Positions 1-8,992 are shown, counted from the first letter of the stretch. The stretch: DNA of 64,000 nt from Rhodobacterales bacterium (GCA_008107755.1 VIRH01000148.1:1-64000); one strand, 5' to 3'. Translations and numbers: made by a program. The notes: generated from the letters alone by a model not told the origin.

Positions 1-31
1 CCCAGAGGCGTCGTTCGGGCATTCTTGTGTG

Positions 32-108
32 GGTTGTTCATCCTTGAAACCTTCCGGTGAATGTTTGGTCGCAAACACCTTCAGGCTTTCAAACAGGATG
101 AACAACCT
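32..108. repeat. 13-bp perfect inverted repeat, 51-bp spacer
   Basis: GGTTGTTCATCCT at 32-44 is the exact reverse complement of AGGATGAACAACC at 96-108. The similarity extends further: the minus strand of 1-60 reads FKDEQPTQE in one frame, against FKQDEQPSQ in the plus-strand frame after position 88. The two sides look like diverged inverted copies of one short coding piece. They abut the point where the hydrolase homology begins, which suggests a rearrangement scar or mobile-element end. No transposase is visible. Confidence 0.55.
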
Positions 109-648
109 TCTCAGAACTCACACCTAGAAGCCTACGCAGGTTACTGCGAAACCTATTCCGAGATGCCGGATTGCCGCTGGTTTGCCGGTGGCCACGGGTT
201 TCGCGATGGCGTGGCCCTGTCCGTGCCTCCGCTTGATCTTCGCACGGTCGACGAAGAACGCTTTGAATCCCTGCGGCGCGATGAAAGGGTGAAGGCGGTC
301 GTTGCGGTCGATCCGTCGCTCGCGCTTGCCTTCAAGCCGGAGAGCCTTGCCGCTCTGGAGGTTCCCGTCACCTTCATCAATCTGGGTGCGCGCGGCACGG
401 TCCCGGTCGCGGTGGCGGCCGGTGACCTTGCCGAGCTGGTGCCGGGTGCCGGGATTTCGAACGTGGAAGGCGCCGTTCACTTCAGCTTCATGCCGGAGTG
501 CAAGGCAAGCGCGGCGGCTTTCATGGCCGAAATCGGCGAACCGGACGCGCTGTGCACGGATGGCGGGACCAGACCTCGGGCAGAGTTGCACCGGGAGCTG
601 GAACGGCTGATCGGCAACGCCTTTGCGGACATGCTGACAAGCCGGTAA
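61..648 (+). pseudogene. 5'-truncated dienelactone-hydrolase-like (alpha/beta hydrolase) fragment
   Basis: From about residue 22 (position 124) the translation resembles the C-terminal half of predicted dienelactone hydrolases (COG4188-like): a Cys-containing EMPDCRW segment, an AVVAVDPSLALAF strand, and a GAVHFSFMPEC motif carrying the likely catalytic His. The N-terminal half with the Gly-X-Ser-X-Gly nucleophile elbow is missing. A stop codon (58-60) lies directly before the ATG, so the frame is closed upstream. The first ~21 residues do not look like the family and sit in an inverted-repeat zone. I infer a gene remnant cut by a rearrangement near 120; an active enzyme is unlikely. Confidence 0.6.
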
Positions 649-673
649 GACGAGGCCCGTGCAACAGCCGCTC

Positions 674-2254
674 TCAGACCCTCTCGAAACGGCTTGGGCT
701 CTTCTCGCTGAAGAGCTCGATCTCGAGGCTTTGGGCCGGGCCGTTCGCGGCGCCCTCGAAGGTCAGCGTCGAGCGCGAGCCGAGCGGAGCATTCTCGTTG
801 ACGAAGTCGAAGGTCATGACCGGACCGTCCCAGGGCTGCAGCGGGAAGAGGATCGGTTCCGGGCCTGCGGCAAGAACCAGGCCGCCGTCTTCTTCCCTGA
901 TTTCGACTGTTCCGAAATAGGGGTTGGCATAGCGGCCGACAACGTCCTTTGCCGGCGGCGGTGGAACCGCAGCTGCAGGGGCGTCCTGCCCGACCGTCCG
1001 GCCGCGAATGGTGTAGAACGGTTCGAACAACCTCGAATATCCGGAGTACCAGTTGCGGGTTTCGCGTCCGAGCTGGGCCAGGTCGGTGAAGGAAGCCGCG
1101 ATGGATTCTGCTGCACCGACAGGTGCAGCATTCGTGAGAACCACGATCCCGAGATCAAGCGACGGGATAAGCGAGAAGCACGTGCCGGTGCCCATCATGA
1201 AGGCGCCGGAATGGCTGATCTTGACCCGTCCGGACGGCTCGATGCCCACATTGAAGCCGAAGCCATAAAAGCCCGGCCGAGAGTCCGCATTGTGCGGGGG
1301 ATCGGAGAAGGCCTGGGGGCTGAGTGCAGGAAGCAGGGCCTTTGGGGCGACGACCTGCGTGTCCTCGTGGTGACCCATGGCAAGCGCCATCTTCATCCAG
1401 ACGGCCATGTCGTTGATTGTCGAGCTGACCCCGCCGGCCGGCGACTGGCCGTCCGTCTGGCGCTGGAACAGGGGTTGGTAGCTGCCGTCCGTATCGCGCG
1501 CATGCGGGATCGCCCGGTTTTCCGCGGCCATGAAGTCGGCAAACCGCGAACTGGTGCTGGCCATGCCGAGCGGCTTGTAGATCACTTCTTCCGACAGTGT
1601 GGCCCAGTCGCTGCCCGCAGTCCGGGCCACGGCTTCGGCGGCGGCGGTTATCCCGAAATTGGTGTAGGCATAGGAGATGCGGAACGGTGCGAGCGGTAGA
1701 AGACGCAGGCGTTCCAGAACGGTCTGGCGACCAAAGCCGAGATCTTCCAGATCGTCACCAGCATGTGACGGCAGGCCAGAACGGTGGCTGTAGAGGTCGC
1801 CGATCGTGAGCTGGGCTGTCACATCCGGATCGGACAGCGTGAACCAGGGCAGAAGATCGCGCATCCGGCTGTTCCAGGACACGACACCCTTGCCGACCTG
1901 GGAGGCGACGACCGTGGAGCCGATCGACTTGGAAACGGAGGCGAGCTGAAAGACGGTGTCGGGCGTGATGGCCGCGTCAGCCCCGACCTTGCGCACGCCG
2001 AACCCTTTCGCATAGACCGTCTCGCCCTTGTGCACGACGGCAACCGCAATCCCCGGAACGCTGCTTTCAGCCTTTATGCGCTCGACGATGTCGTCAAGCT
2101 TCGCAACCGCTTCGGCAATCTGGCCCTCCGGAACCTCGACGCCCGGCGTCTCTGCCGGCGGCAGATCCTGGGCGAAGCTGCGAAACGGCAACAACATCAA
2201 CGCCGAGGAAGCGGTTCCGAGAAGAAGGCGGCGGGTCAGAGAAGCGGATGTCAT
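674..2254 (-). CDS. Secreted serine hydrolase, beta-lactamase (class C-like) family
   Basis: A 526-aa protein with a twin-arginine-type signal (TRRLLLG near residues 7-13, hydrophobic stretch, cleavage after SFAQ). The beta-lactamase/penicillin-binding fold motifs are present: SVSK (Ser106, Lys109), YTN (Tyr197, Asn199) and HSG (348-350). A C-terminal ~100-residue beta-rich part resembles DUF3471. I chose the ATG at 2254 because the signal peptide begins there; a 36-residue upstream extension has no export signal. It probably acts in the periplasm on a peptide, ester or beta-lactam-like substrate that cannot be named. It is convergent with the truncated hydrolase and divergent from the orphan gene at 2558. 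Confidence 0.85.
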   Translation of the reverse strand: MTSASLTRRLLLGTASSALMLLPFRSFAQDLPPAETPGVEVPEGQIAEAVAKLDDIVERIKAESSVPGIAVAVVHKGETVYAKGFGVRKVGADAAITPDTVFQLASVSKSIGSTVVASQVGKGVVSWNSRMRDLLPWFTLSDPDVTAQLTIGDLYSHRSGLPSHAGDDLEDLGFGRQTVLERLRLLPLAPFRISYAYTNFGITAAAEAVARTAGSDWATLSEEVIYKPLGMASTSSRFADFMAAENRAIPHARDTDGSYQPLFQRQTDGQSPAGGVSSTINDMAVWMKMALAMGHHEDTQVVAPKALLPALSPQAFSDPPHNADSRPGFYGFGFNVGIEPSGRVKISHSGAFMMGTGTCFSLIPSLDLGIVVLTNAAPVGAAESIAASFTDLAQLGRETRNWYSGYSRLFEPFYTIRGRTVGQDAPAAAVPPPPAKDVVGRYANPYFGTVEIREEDGGLVLAAGPEPILFPLQPWDGPVMTFDFVNENAPLGSRSTLTFEGAANGPAQSLEIELFSEKSPSRFERV

Positions 2255-2557
2255 GGCAGATTTCCGATTGAGAAAAGATGCAGCGCAACTGAAATGACTA
2301 GAGCTATTATCCTTATAAATCCTGAATTTGGTGTCTTCTTCAACCCTCGCGTCGTTAGCCATGTATCTCGTTCATGTGAGGTCGAAGTAACCCACGCAAT
2401 TTTGTCGAACGCAGCGAAAATGACCGCAGAGTTATTCAGTTTTTGCTATCGTACTTTTCGGGCAGTATGTTTTCGTTCGAGGACAGATATTAAATGGTTT
2501 GACCATCTTGGGTCAGATCAGAAAGTTTTTCTGAAGCGATCTTGAAGGCGTTCAGTC
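2255..2557. promoter_or_regulatory. AT-rich divergent intergenic region with small inverted repeats
   Basis: This 303-bp gap separates the serine hydrolase from the orphan gene and is clearly AT-richer than its surroundings. It holds TGACC-N6-GGTCA (2500-2515) and TCAGAAA-GTT-TTTCTGA (2518-2534), both 24-58 bp upstream of the orphan's ATG. They may be operators or a leader hairpin. I see no gene in it. Promoters for both flanking genes must lie here, but I cannot place -35/-10 boxes firmly. Confidence 0.4.
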
Positions 2558-3556
2558 ATGGCATCCATTTTCCCCGGCGCCGCACGTCGTCCCGCACCCG
2601 GCATCCCTAAAATGAAAAAACCCCAAACGCCTATCTCGCAGTGGCCCCCGAAAGGTGCCGTCGAGGGCAGGTGGGCGACGGAGGGCAATTTCTGGACGCA
2701 CGCCCGCTCGATCGGGCGCCAGAACCCGTGGGATCTGATCATATTCAACTTTCAGACGGAGGATCCGCGCGAAGTGAACTGGTATCTGCAGAACCTTGTC
2801 GGGTGTTGGCTCCTTGATCCGAGCGGCAACTTCAAATTTGACAGTTCGCTCACTGCGGACAGCGAAGATGGCATGATCTACCTCCCGCCATCTAGCTGGG
2901 TGCCACCATCGCATTACAGCAAAGGATCAGGTGCGGCGACCTTCATGGCGCGTATCAATGAAGCCGCAGCCACAGTCCTCAGGGGGCTGTCCCACAGGAT
3001 GCCCACAGTGAGCCACGGCGCGACGACCATGCGGGCGCACGATTACAAGACGATTGCCGATCTGATCGAGACGAACGAGATTTCCATTGCTGTCGATCCG
3101 GATAGTAGAGGGCAGGGGGGGTACATGGATGAGGACAAGACGATTAGCCTGAGTTTTATTCCCCGGATCGGCAATGCGCGTCACGCGAGCACGCTTGCCA
3201 ACGAGGCTGTGCATGCTGCCACTCACTACTACGAGATTCCCCATAATGTGCTCAAAAATGAGTATGTCTCCACCATGGCGGGTGCAATTGCCATGGCGGT
3301 GACCAGTGAGCGCGTCTTGATGCAATACATCAATCCGCGGCGTTTCAAGAACTGGGGGTATTATTACACGGGCTGGGTCTGGCTCAACAAGTTCAAGCCC
3401 CGTGGGATCTGGTCGATCACCCTCAACGATATGGATCACCAGTTCGAACACCCTTACCTATCCACGACAGCCAACGCGAAGAGTGAACTCGAGGCGTCTA
3501 TGAACGCCAACTATGGCGGGAAAGGGGACGAGGAAATTATTCCCGAATGGGAGTAG
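2558..3556 (+). CDS. Orphan protein with degenerate zincin-like motif
   Basis: A 332-aa protein I do not recognise. The first ~32 residues are Pro/Lys-rich and probably disordered. The middle contains a segment resembling the active-site helix of small zincin metallopeptidases: NEAVH (215-219), then His223 and a downstream NEY (Glu235) in a helix ending MAGAIA. In true zincins the first residue would be His (HExxH); here it is Asn215, so metal binding may be lost or use other ligands (His223, Glu235). No signal peptide or membrane segment is seen. It sits alone behind an AT-rich promoter region. It could be a secreted effector-like protein or an inactive relative; function is unknown. Confidence 0.6.
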   Translation: MASIFPGAARRPAPGIPKMKKPQTPISQWPPKGAVEGRWATEGNFWTHARSIGRQNPWDLIIFNFQTEDPREVNWYLQNLVGCWLLDPSGNFKFDSSLTADSEDGMIYLPPSSWVPPSHYSKGSGAATFMARINEAAATVLRGLSHRMPTVSHGATTMRAHDYKTIADLIETNEISIAVDPDSRGQGGYMDEDKTISLSFIPRIGNARHASTLANEAVHAATHYYEIPHNVLKNEYVSTMAGAIAMAVTSERVLMQYINPRRFKNWGYYYTGWVWLNKFKPRGIWSITLNDMDHQFEHPYLSTTANAKSELEASMNANYGGKGDEEIIPEWE

Positions 3557-3664
3557 CCTTCTTCGTCAAGCGCCTTGCTGCGTGCACCTGACGATGCTCC
3601 TGCTGACGGCTTGGAGACGAAGCCTGCTGGTGTCAGGAGGCGATCGTAAGTCTGCTTGCCGCCC

Positions 3665-4141
3665 TCAGTGGCCGTCACCATGGACGGCCACCATGTCGAT
3701 CTTCGCCTCGGGAACGGAGATCGTCCTGAAGCTTTCTCTCACGCCTTCTTCATCCAGTTCTCTTTGCACCGCGATCAGCGTGTTTTCCTCGTGCTCGGTG
3801 CAAAGGTCGGCCATGAAGCGCAGCTCTTCTTCGGCAACGCCGCGGGCGGCATCCGCGGAGGGAGCGCCGTAGTAATCGGCGAAATGCTGCGCGAGGCGGC
3901 CGACGAGAGACTGGAATTCGGTGTCGCTCACGGGGGTAACGGCCACGAAGGTCACCCGTCCGAAGGTCTCAAGTCCCAGCCAGCCGTTGGCAAAAGCCTG
4001 GCGGGCCTTTCCCGTCAGGTCCTCTTCGGTCCAGTCGGAAAACTCAAAGCCGCCGGAGATGCACCATTCGCCGGTGCGGGCCGGGGAATAGAAGACGTTG
4101 CGGTCGCTGTCGTCCAGATGGATGGCTCGGGCAAGTTTCAT
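3665..4141 (-). CDS. DUF6505 family protein (formate dehydrogenase accessory cluster)
   Basis: A 158-aa acidic soluble protein. It starts with MKLARAIHLD and contains a central NGWLGLETFGR segment, features I associate with the DUF6505 family. It is the last gene of a minus-strand operon, 5 bp after the lipoate-ligase-like gene, in the order DUF6494-ApbC-DUF4444-DUF6505. No catalytic motif is apparent. Its role is inferred only from company: genes of this set accompany molybdenum/tungsten formate dehydrogenases in alphaproteobacteria, so a maturation or assembly job is plausible. Confidence 0.7.
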   Translation of the reverse strand: MKLARAIHLDDSDRNVFYSPARTGEWCISGGFEFSDWTEEDLTGKARQAFANGWLGLETFGRVTFVAVTPVSDTEFQSLVGRLAQHFADYYGAPSADAARGVAEEELRFMADLCTEHEENTLIAVQRELDEEGVRESFRTISVPEAKIDMVAVHGDGH

Positions 4142-4146
4142 CGAAG

Positions 4147-4848
4147 TTATCTTTCCAAACGGCTCGAAAGAGGGATCAGATCCGTGGTCTCACCGGACCT
4201 GAGTAACATCCCGAACCTTTCATCGACACCGACGAATGTGCCGTTCCGGCCGTCAATCTCGATGATCTCGCCAAGGGTGGGAACCAACCCGCGCCAGGTG
4301 GCGTGAACAGGCTGGACGCCGTCGTCGAGCCAGCGGTTGATCCAGTAAAGACTATGTCTGACCCAGGCTTCCAGCAGACCGTCCGGCGTGATTTCCGCGC
4401 AGCCTTCCTCAAGAAGGCAGGTCCTGTCCGGATCGGCGCCAGGGCTGTCGCCGGTGCCGCGCATCTCAAGCTCCAGACCGAGCACGAACCAGTCCGGAAC
4501 CTCGTCCGGATCCAGCGTCGAGGCCTTGACGCGCAGCCGGCCGCACAGGGCGCCGTTGACGCGAATTCGGCCGTCCCATTCCAGATGGACGGCCACCTCC
4601 GGCGGTGCGAGCGCCCCGAGCGCGGCCTGGAAGCCCAGACCGCAGACCGGAAGCACTGTCATGGCGTCTTCCAGCGGAACTTCCGGGGCGAAGATGAGGC
4701 TCGCCTTCAGCGTGTCTCCGGCCAGATTGTAGACGACCGTACCCGGCTCTGTGCCGGCAACGGCCAGACCGATGGCGCGCTCGAACGGTTCGGCCTGACC
4801 GGACAACGGCTCGCCGCGGAAAAGGGGCGGGAACTGGAGTGCGCTCAC
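4147..4848 (-). CDS. Biotin/lipoate A/B protein ligase-like protein (DUF4444)
   Basis: A 233-aa protein resembling the biotin/lipoate protein ligase fold: an N-terminal half with beta-strand VAVHLEWDGRIRVNG, then LGLELEMRG, then a C-terminal DUF4444-like barrel (GTFVGVDERFGMLLR). Classical ligases activate biotin or lipoate with ATP and attach it to a lysine. I cannot identify the substrate, and biotin carrier proteins are absent from this window. It overlaps the apbC stop by 4 bp, so the two are translationally coupled. Its fixed place beside Fe-S delivery and formate dehydrogenase genes hints at a cofactor-handling role rather than general biotinylation (inference). Confidence 0.7.
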   Translation of the reverse strand: MSALQFPPLFRGEPLSGQAEPFERAIGLAVAGTEPGTVVYNLAGDTLKASLIFAPEVPLEDAMTVLPVCGLGFQAALGALAPPEVAVHLEWDGRIRVNGALCGRLRVKASTLDPDEVPDWFVLGLELEMRGTGDSPGADPDRTCLLEEGCAEITPDGLLEAWVRHSLYWINRWLDDGVQPVHATWRGLVPTLGEIIEIDGRNGTFVGVDERFGMLLRSGETTDLIPLSSRLER

Positions 4849-5954
4849 GCGTTGCCTCCGTCAATCAGGGTTCTGGCGACCTTGAGGAAAACCGCCGCTT
4901 CGGGGGCCTCGGGTGCCTTGACGGCGACAGGCGTGCCCCCGTCGCCCGCAAGGCGAATATTGAGGTGAAGCGGGATTTCGGCAAGCAGCGGCACATCGAG
5001 CTTTGCCGCTTCGTCCGCGACGCCGCCATGACCGAAGACATGTTCCTCATGGCCGCATTTGGAGCAGATATGCGTCGACATGTTCTCGATCATGCCGATG
5101 ATCGGCACCTGCATCTGCCGGAACATGTCGATGCCCTTGCGGGCATCGAGCAGGGCGACATCCTGCGGGGTCGAGACAATGATCGCCCCATCGACGATGA
5201 ATTTCTGGCTGAGCGTCATCTGGACGTCGCCGGTGCCCGGCGGCAGGTCGACAATGAGGACATCGAGAGCGCCCCACTGAACCTGCGTCATCATCTGCTG
5301 CAGGGCGCCCATCAGCATGGGGCCGCGCCAGACGACGGCTTCGTCGCCGGTGGTCATGAGGCCGATCGACATCAGCGTGACGCCGTGGCCGCGCAGCGGC
5401 AGGATCATCTGCCCGTCCGGCGAAGTCGGACGGCCGGAAACGCCCAGCATCTTCGGCTGGGACGGGCCGTAGACATCCGCGTCCAGAAGGCCGACGCGCC
5501 GGCCTTCCGCAGCGAGGGCGCAGGCAAGGTTGGCCGCAACCGTGGACTTGCCGACGCCGCCCTTGCCGGAGGCGATCGCAATTACGCGGTCGATCCCCGG
5601 CACCTTCTGCGGTCCGGAGGTTCCCGGCTGCGCGGGCCGCGCACGGATCGGCTGCGGCTCGGCCGATGCGGGTTGGACGGGCGCAGCGGCTTGAGGTTCG
5701 GCGTTGTCGGCGTGTGCCGTCATGACGACCTGAACGCTTTCGCAGCCGTCGAGCGCAGCCAGGTCCGCCTCGGCCCGGGATTTCAGCGCTTCCATGTCGG
5801 CGATGCGGCCGGCATCGATTTCAAGGACAAAGCGGACAGAGCCGCCAGCCACCTTGAGGGCACGCATCATGCCGGAGGCGACCAGATCTTCTCCGGTTGC
5901 CGGATCCTTGATCGCCTTCAGCGTCTTCAGGACAGTTTCTCGTGTCAGAGCCAC
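4845..5954 (-). CDS. apbC: ApbC/Mrp family iron-sulfur cluster carrier ATPase
   Basis: A 369-aa P-loop NTPase of the Mrp/ApbC/Nbp35 type, which carries [4Fe-4S] clusters to apo-enzymes in the cytosol. The N-terminal ~85 residues form an MIP18/DUF59-like domain, followed by an Ala/Pro-rich linker and the deviant Walker A GKGGVGKST near residue 129. Then come the switch DADVYGPS, VDLPPGTGD, and the cluster-bridging CxxC (CSKCG, near residue 297). Length is normal. It lies 7 bp after the DUF6494 gene and overlaps the DUF4444 gene by 4 bp. Its neighbours suggest it serves the many Fe-S sites of FdhA, FdhB and the poly-ferredoxin. Confidence 0.92.
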   Translation of the reverse strand: MALTRETVLKTLKAIKDPATGEDLVASGMMRALKVAGGSVRFVLEIDAGRIADMEALKSRAEADLAALDGCESVQVVMTAHADNAEPQAAAPVQPASAEPQPIRARPAQPGTSGPQKVPGIDRVIAIASGKGGVGKSTVAANLACALAAEGRRVGLLDADVYGPSQPKMLGVSGRPTSPDGQMILPLRGHGVTLMSIGLMTTGDEAVVWRGPMLMGALQQMMTQVQWGALDVLIVDLPPGTGDVQMTLSQKFIVDGAIIVSTPQDVALLDARKGIDMFRQMQVPIIGMIENMSTHICSKCGHEEHVFGHGGVADEAAKLDVPLLAEIPLHLNIRLAGDGGTPVAVKAPEAPEAAVFLKVARTLIDGGNA

Positions 5955-5961
5955 GTTGGGC

Positions 5962-6150
5962 CTACCCCTCGATCTCGCCCGTCACGACATGCTCGAGGCC
6001 CAGTTCCTCGATGGTGACGACGGCCTTGACCTTGTAGGTCTTTCCGGTTGCGGGTCCTGCATCGCGCACGGCAGCCTCGATCGCCTGCTGCGAGGTGACC
6101 CCGACCTGTTTCAGGAATTTGCGCATGGACATGTTGAAATCGTCGCTCAT
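5962..6150 (-). CDS. DUF6494 small protein
   Basis: A 62-aa protein beginning MSDDFNMSMRKFLKQVGV, predicted helical at the N-terminus and beta at the C-terminus (KVKAVVTIEELG). The pattern is that of DUF6494. It is the first gene of the minus-strand accessory operon and is divergent from a cytochrome c-like gene across a 93-bp promoter region. The start is the ATG at 6150; longer upstream frames read through the divergent promoter and the cytochrome gene and are not credible. No function is known; association with formate dehydrogenase clusters is the only clue. Confidence 0.75.
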   Translation of the reverse strand: MSDDFNMSMRKFLKQVGVTSQQAIEAAVRDAGPATGKTYKVKAVVTIEELGLEHVVTGEIEG

Positions 6151-6243
6151 CTTATCCTCGTCTTGCAAGTGTGGGTGGATTGACGCTGCAGCGCGGCTGC
6201 ACCTAACCTTGAGCATCGAACGGGCAACGTGAAGGAGGAGCGC

Positions 6244-7008
6244 GTGGGTTGCCGGGTCGCCGTCATCTGTCTCGCTGTTCTTATTGCCGGCATCATTCCG
6301 CCGTCCGCTGCCCGGGCCGCGACCAAGTCCTTCCGGCTGGAAGCGCCGGATATGCTCGTGGAGAGCGGCCTCCTCAGGTTCCTGCTGCCGCGCTTTACGC
6401 TCAAGCACGGTATCCGCATCGAAATCGTAAAGGAAGGGGCTCCTTCCGATGCCAGGCTCTCCGCCAACGCTGAGGGCACGCCGGTGTTCGAAGGGCCGGA
6501 GCAGACCTGGTCCCTGTCGCTGACCGACACGGACAACGCATATGCCGACACTTTCGCGGACTGGCTGACCGGTGACGTCGGCCGCAACACGGTCGATGCC
6601 TTCGAGGTGAACGGCAGGGCGCTCTTTTCGGCGGCACTGGAAAAGCCGAAGGCCGACGAAAGCGTGATCCTGCCGGGCAATGAGGTTGCGGGCGAAAAGC
6701 TGGCGGAGATCCATTGCGGGCGGTGCCACATGGTCAACGAAGCCACCCGTCTGACGACGGTCGGCTCGACACCTTCTTTCGCCGTGATGCGCGGTTTCAC
6801 GGACTGGCAGACGCGGTTCGAGGCGTTTTTCGTGCTCAATCCGCACCCGTCCTTCACCGTCATCGACGGCGTCACCGAGCCGTTCGACGAAACGCGCCCG
6901 TCACCGATGGTGCCGGTGACCATCACCATCGACGAACTGGAGGCGATCCTGGCCTTCGTTTCTCGGATGGAACCGGCCGATCTCGGAGCCCCCATCCAAT
7001 ACCAGTGA
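6244..7008 (+). CDS. Periplasmic c-type cytochrome-like protein
   Basis: A ~254-aa exported protein with an N-terminal hydrophobic signal (VAVICLAVLIAGI, cleavage near AARA) and a single haem-binding CGRCH (about residues 158-162). I use the GTG at 6244 because AGGAGG sits at 6233-6238 with ideal spacing; a GTG at 6229 would place that ribosome site inside the gene. The N-terminal ~130 residues are not a classical cytochrome domain. It lies between the two minus-strand fdh accessory units, so a periplasmic electron-transfer role near formate dehydrogenase is inferred. It ends 16 bp from the convergent poly-ferredoxin gene. Confidence 0.75.
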   Translation: MGCRVAVICLAVLIAGIIPPSAARAATKSFRLEAPDMLVESGLLRFLLPRFTLKHGIRIEIVKEGAPSDARLSANAEGTPVFEGPEQTWSLSLTDTDNAYADTFADWLTGDVGRNTVDAFEVNGRALFSAALEKPKADESVILPGNEVAGEKLAEIHCGRCHMVNEATRLTTVGSTPSFAVMRGFTDWQTRFEAFFVLNPHPSFTVIDGVTEPFDETRPSPMVPVTITIDELEAILAFVSRMEPADLGAPIQYQ

Positions 7009-7024
7009 CAGACGGCCTTCCGGG

Positions 7025-8992
7025 TCAATGGTCCCGCCGTTTGCTGATGTAGTCGTCCGTGGTGCGCACGCGCGGCCGCTCGCCTCCCGCGAACGGATTG
7101 TTCTCGGAATGGTAGACGGCATTGACGCGGCAGTCGTCGCACATCTGGATCAGCCGTGCGGCCTTGTCGTTCTGGAACATGGAATGCTTGCCGGCGAGCT
7201 TTTCGGTCAGGCGCTCGATGGTCGAGCGCACGCCGAAGGGCTTGCCGCATTCCACGCAATTGAACGGTTCCTCTTCCTTGAGGATGATCGGCTGCAGCGC
7301 GCTGTCGGCAAGGTTCAGCCGCGGATCGAGGGAAAGTGCACTCTCCGGGCAGATGTTGACGCAGATCCCGCATTGCAGGCAGGCATCTTCCTGAAAGCGC
7401 AGCTCCGGACGATCCGGGTTTTCCTTCAACGCGCCGGATGGGCACAGGGAAACGCAGGACAGGCAAAGGGTGCAGCTTTCCGTGTCGAGAGCGACCGCGC
7501 CGTAAGGAGCGCCCGCCGGAAGCGTGATCGTCTCGACCCCTGGCCGCAGGGCCCGGGCGCTGAGGCGCGTGATCTGGCGTCGGGAACCCACGGGCAGGAT
7601 CGGCTGTGCGCAGGCCGAGTCCATTCGCTCGCCGTACAGGGCGGTCTCGAGCTGGTCGGGATCGACGGGCTCGATCAGCGAGATCCTGTCATCGCCGGCG
7701 ATCGCGTTGGCGATTTCCTGCTGCAGCGGCAGTCCGTCCCGTTCCGTTTTCGGCGACAGCAGAAGCGTCACGGAGGCGAAGCCGCAGGCAAGAGCGGCAA
7801 GGGCTTCGGCATGGCCGAAAGCGCCCAGTGCGCTCGCCTCCAGCGGAATGACATCTGCGGGCAGCCCCCGGCCGTAGCGCGCGCTCATGCGGATCAGCTC
7901 CGCGCCGTGGGTTGCATCATGCACCAGAAGATGCGGTGCATCCTCGCTCAGCTTGCGCCAGGTCGATGCCAGGGTCTGCAGGCGTTTGAACTGGTGGCTG
8001 ACAGGTGGAGCATCATAGGTGATGGCGCCGGACGGGCAGGCGGCCGAGCAGCTTCCGCAGCCGGCACAGATCATCGTGTCGACAGCCACATGTTCGCCCG
8101 CTGGCGTGATGGCGCCGGTCGGGCACAGATCGAGACAGCGCGTGCAACCGGTCTTGCGGGCGCGTGAATGCGCACACAGCTGGGTGTCCAGCTTGACGTA
8201 GATAGGTTTTTCGAACGTTCCGATGAGCTGCGACGCTTCCAGCAGTGCGCGCGTGATTGCGGCGGGGCTGCCGGGGTCGGCGCGCAGATAGCCTTCGCGT
8301 TTTTCATGGGCCGGAAACAGCGGACGGGCGCCGCGGCTCAGGTCCAGCAGCACGTCGCATTGTGTCCGGCCGCCAGCGCGTGGCTCGGTGAAAGCCGGCG
8401 CGCCGCGACCGCCCGGAATGCGCTCCTGCAAGGTGTCGAAAGTGATTGCGAACTGGCCGAGTGCCCCGGTCGCGGACTTGATGCGGCCGCGCACCAGATC
8501 GAAACGGCGGTCGTCGGTCAGCGGAGCGTCCGCATCCGGGTCGAGCAGAACCGTCACGCTGAGAAGGTCGCAAAGCTGTTCTGCGGCAGAAAGGGCAGCT
8601 TCGGTTTCGCCCAATATCAGGCAGGTGCCTTCCGACGTGACGTCGAGAACCTTCGCCCCCGGCTCCGGCAGCATGGCCTCGGCGATCAGGGCAGCCATCT
8701 TTGGCGTTACGGAGTCGGTGTCGTCTGTCCAGCCGGCGCGGTCGCGAATATCCAGAAATGCCGGCGTATCGACGCCGATTTCAGCGGCAAGATCCTCGAA
8801 GGTGGCGCTTTCCTGGCGGCAGGCGACTACGGTATCACCCGCCTGCAGCGCCTCGGCGACGACGGCAGCTTCCTTGCGACAGAGTTCGGTGTGGATTTTT
8901 GAACAGGGCACACCGGTGGAGTGCTCTATCTCAGCCGCGTCGATTGTCTGGCTGCCCAGGCAATCGCAAAGCAGCAGCCTTGCATGTGTCAT
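7025..8992 (-). CDS. Multi-cluster 4Fe-4S ferredoxin-type protein of the formate dehydrogenase region
   Basis: A 655-aa soluble protein. Two bacterial ferredoxin pairs are visible: CTRCLDLCP and CAGCGSCSAACP (about residues 280-320), and CTLCLSCVSLCP and CLQCGICVNICP (about 505-550). That implies up to four [4Fe-4S] clusters. Further Cys pairs near the C-terminus (CVECG, CDDC) look like a zinc or rubredoxin-like knuckle. The N-terminal ~270 residues contain several Cys but no fold I can name. It is divergent from DUF3305-DUF3306-torD-fdh. Homologues accompany formate dehydrogenases in Shewanella and alphaproteobacteria; electron transfer or enzyme maturation is the likely job, unproven. Confidence 0.85.
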   Translation of the reverse strand: MTHARLLLCDCLGSQTIDAAEIEHSTGVPCSKIHTELCRKEAAVVAEALQAGDTVVACRQESATFEDLAAEIGVDTPAFLDIRDRAGWTDDTDSVTPKMAALIAEAMLPEPGAKVLDVTSEGTCLILGETEAALSAAEQLCDLLSVTVLLDPDADAPLTDDRRFDLVRGRIKSATGALGQFAITFDTLQERIPGGRGAPAFTEPRAGGRTQCDVLLDLSRGARPLFPAHEKREGYLRADPGSPAAITRALLEASQLIGTFEKPIYVKLDTQLCAHSRARKTGCTRCLDLCPTGAITPAGEHVAVDTMICAGCGSCSAACPSGAITYDAPPVSHQFKRLQTLASTWRKLSEDAPHLLVHDATHGAELIRMSARYGRGLPADVIPLEASALGAFGHAEALAALACGFASVTLLLSPKTERDGLPLQQEIANAIAGDDRISLIEPVDPDQLETALYGERMDSACAQPILPVGSRRQITRLSARALRPGVETITLPAGAPYGAVALDTESCTLCLSCVSLCPSGALKENPDRPELRFQEDACLQCGICVNICPESALSLDPRLNLADSALQPIILKEEEPFNCVECGKPFGVRSTIERLTEKLAGKHSMFQNDKAARLIQMCDDCRVNAVYHSENNPFAGGERPRVRTTDDYISKRRDH

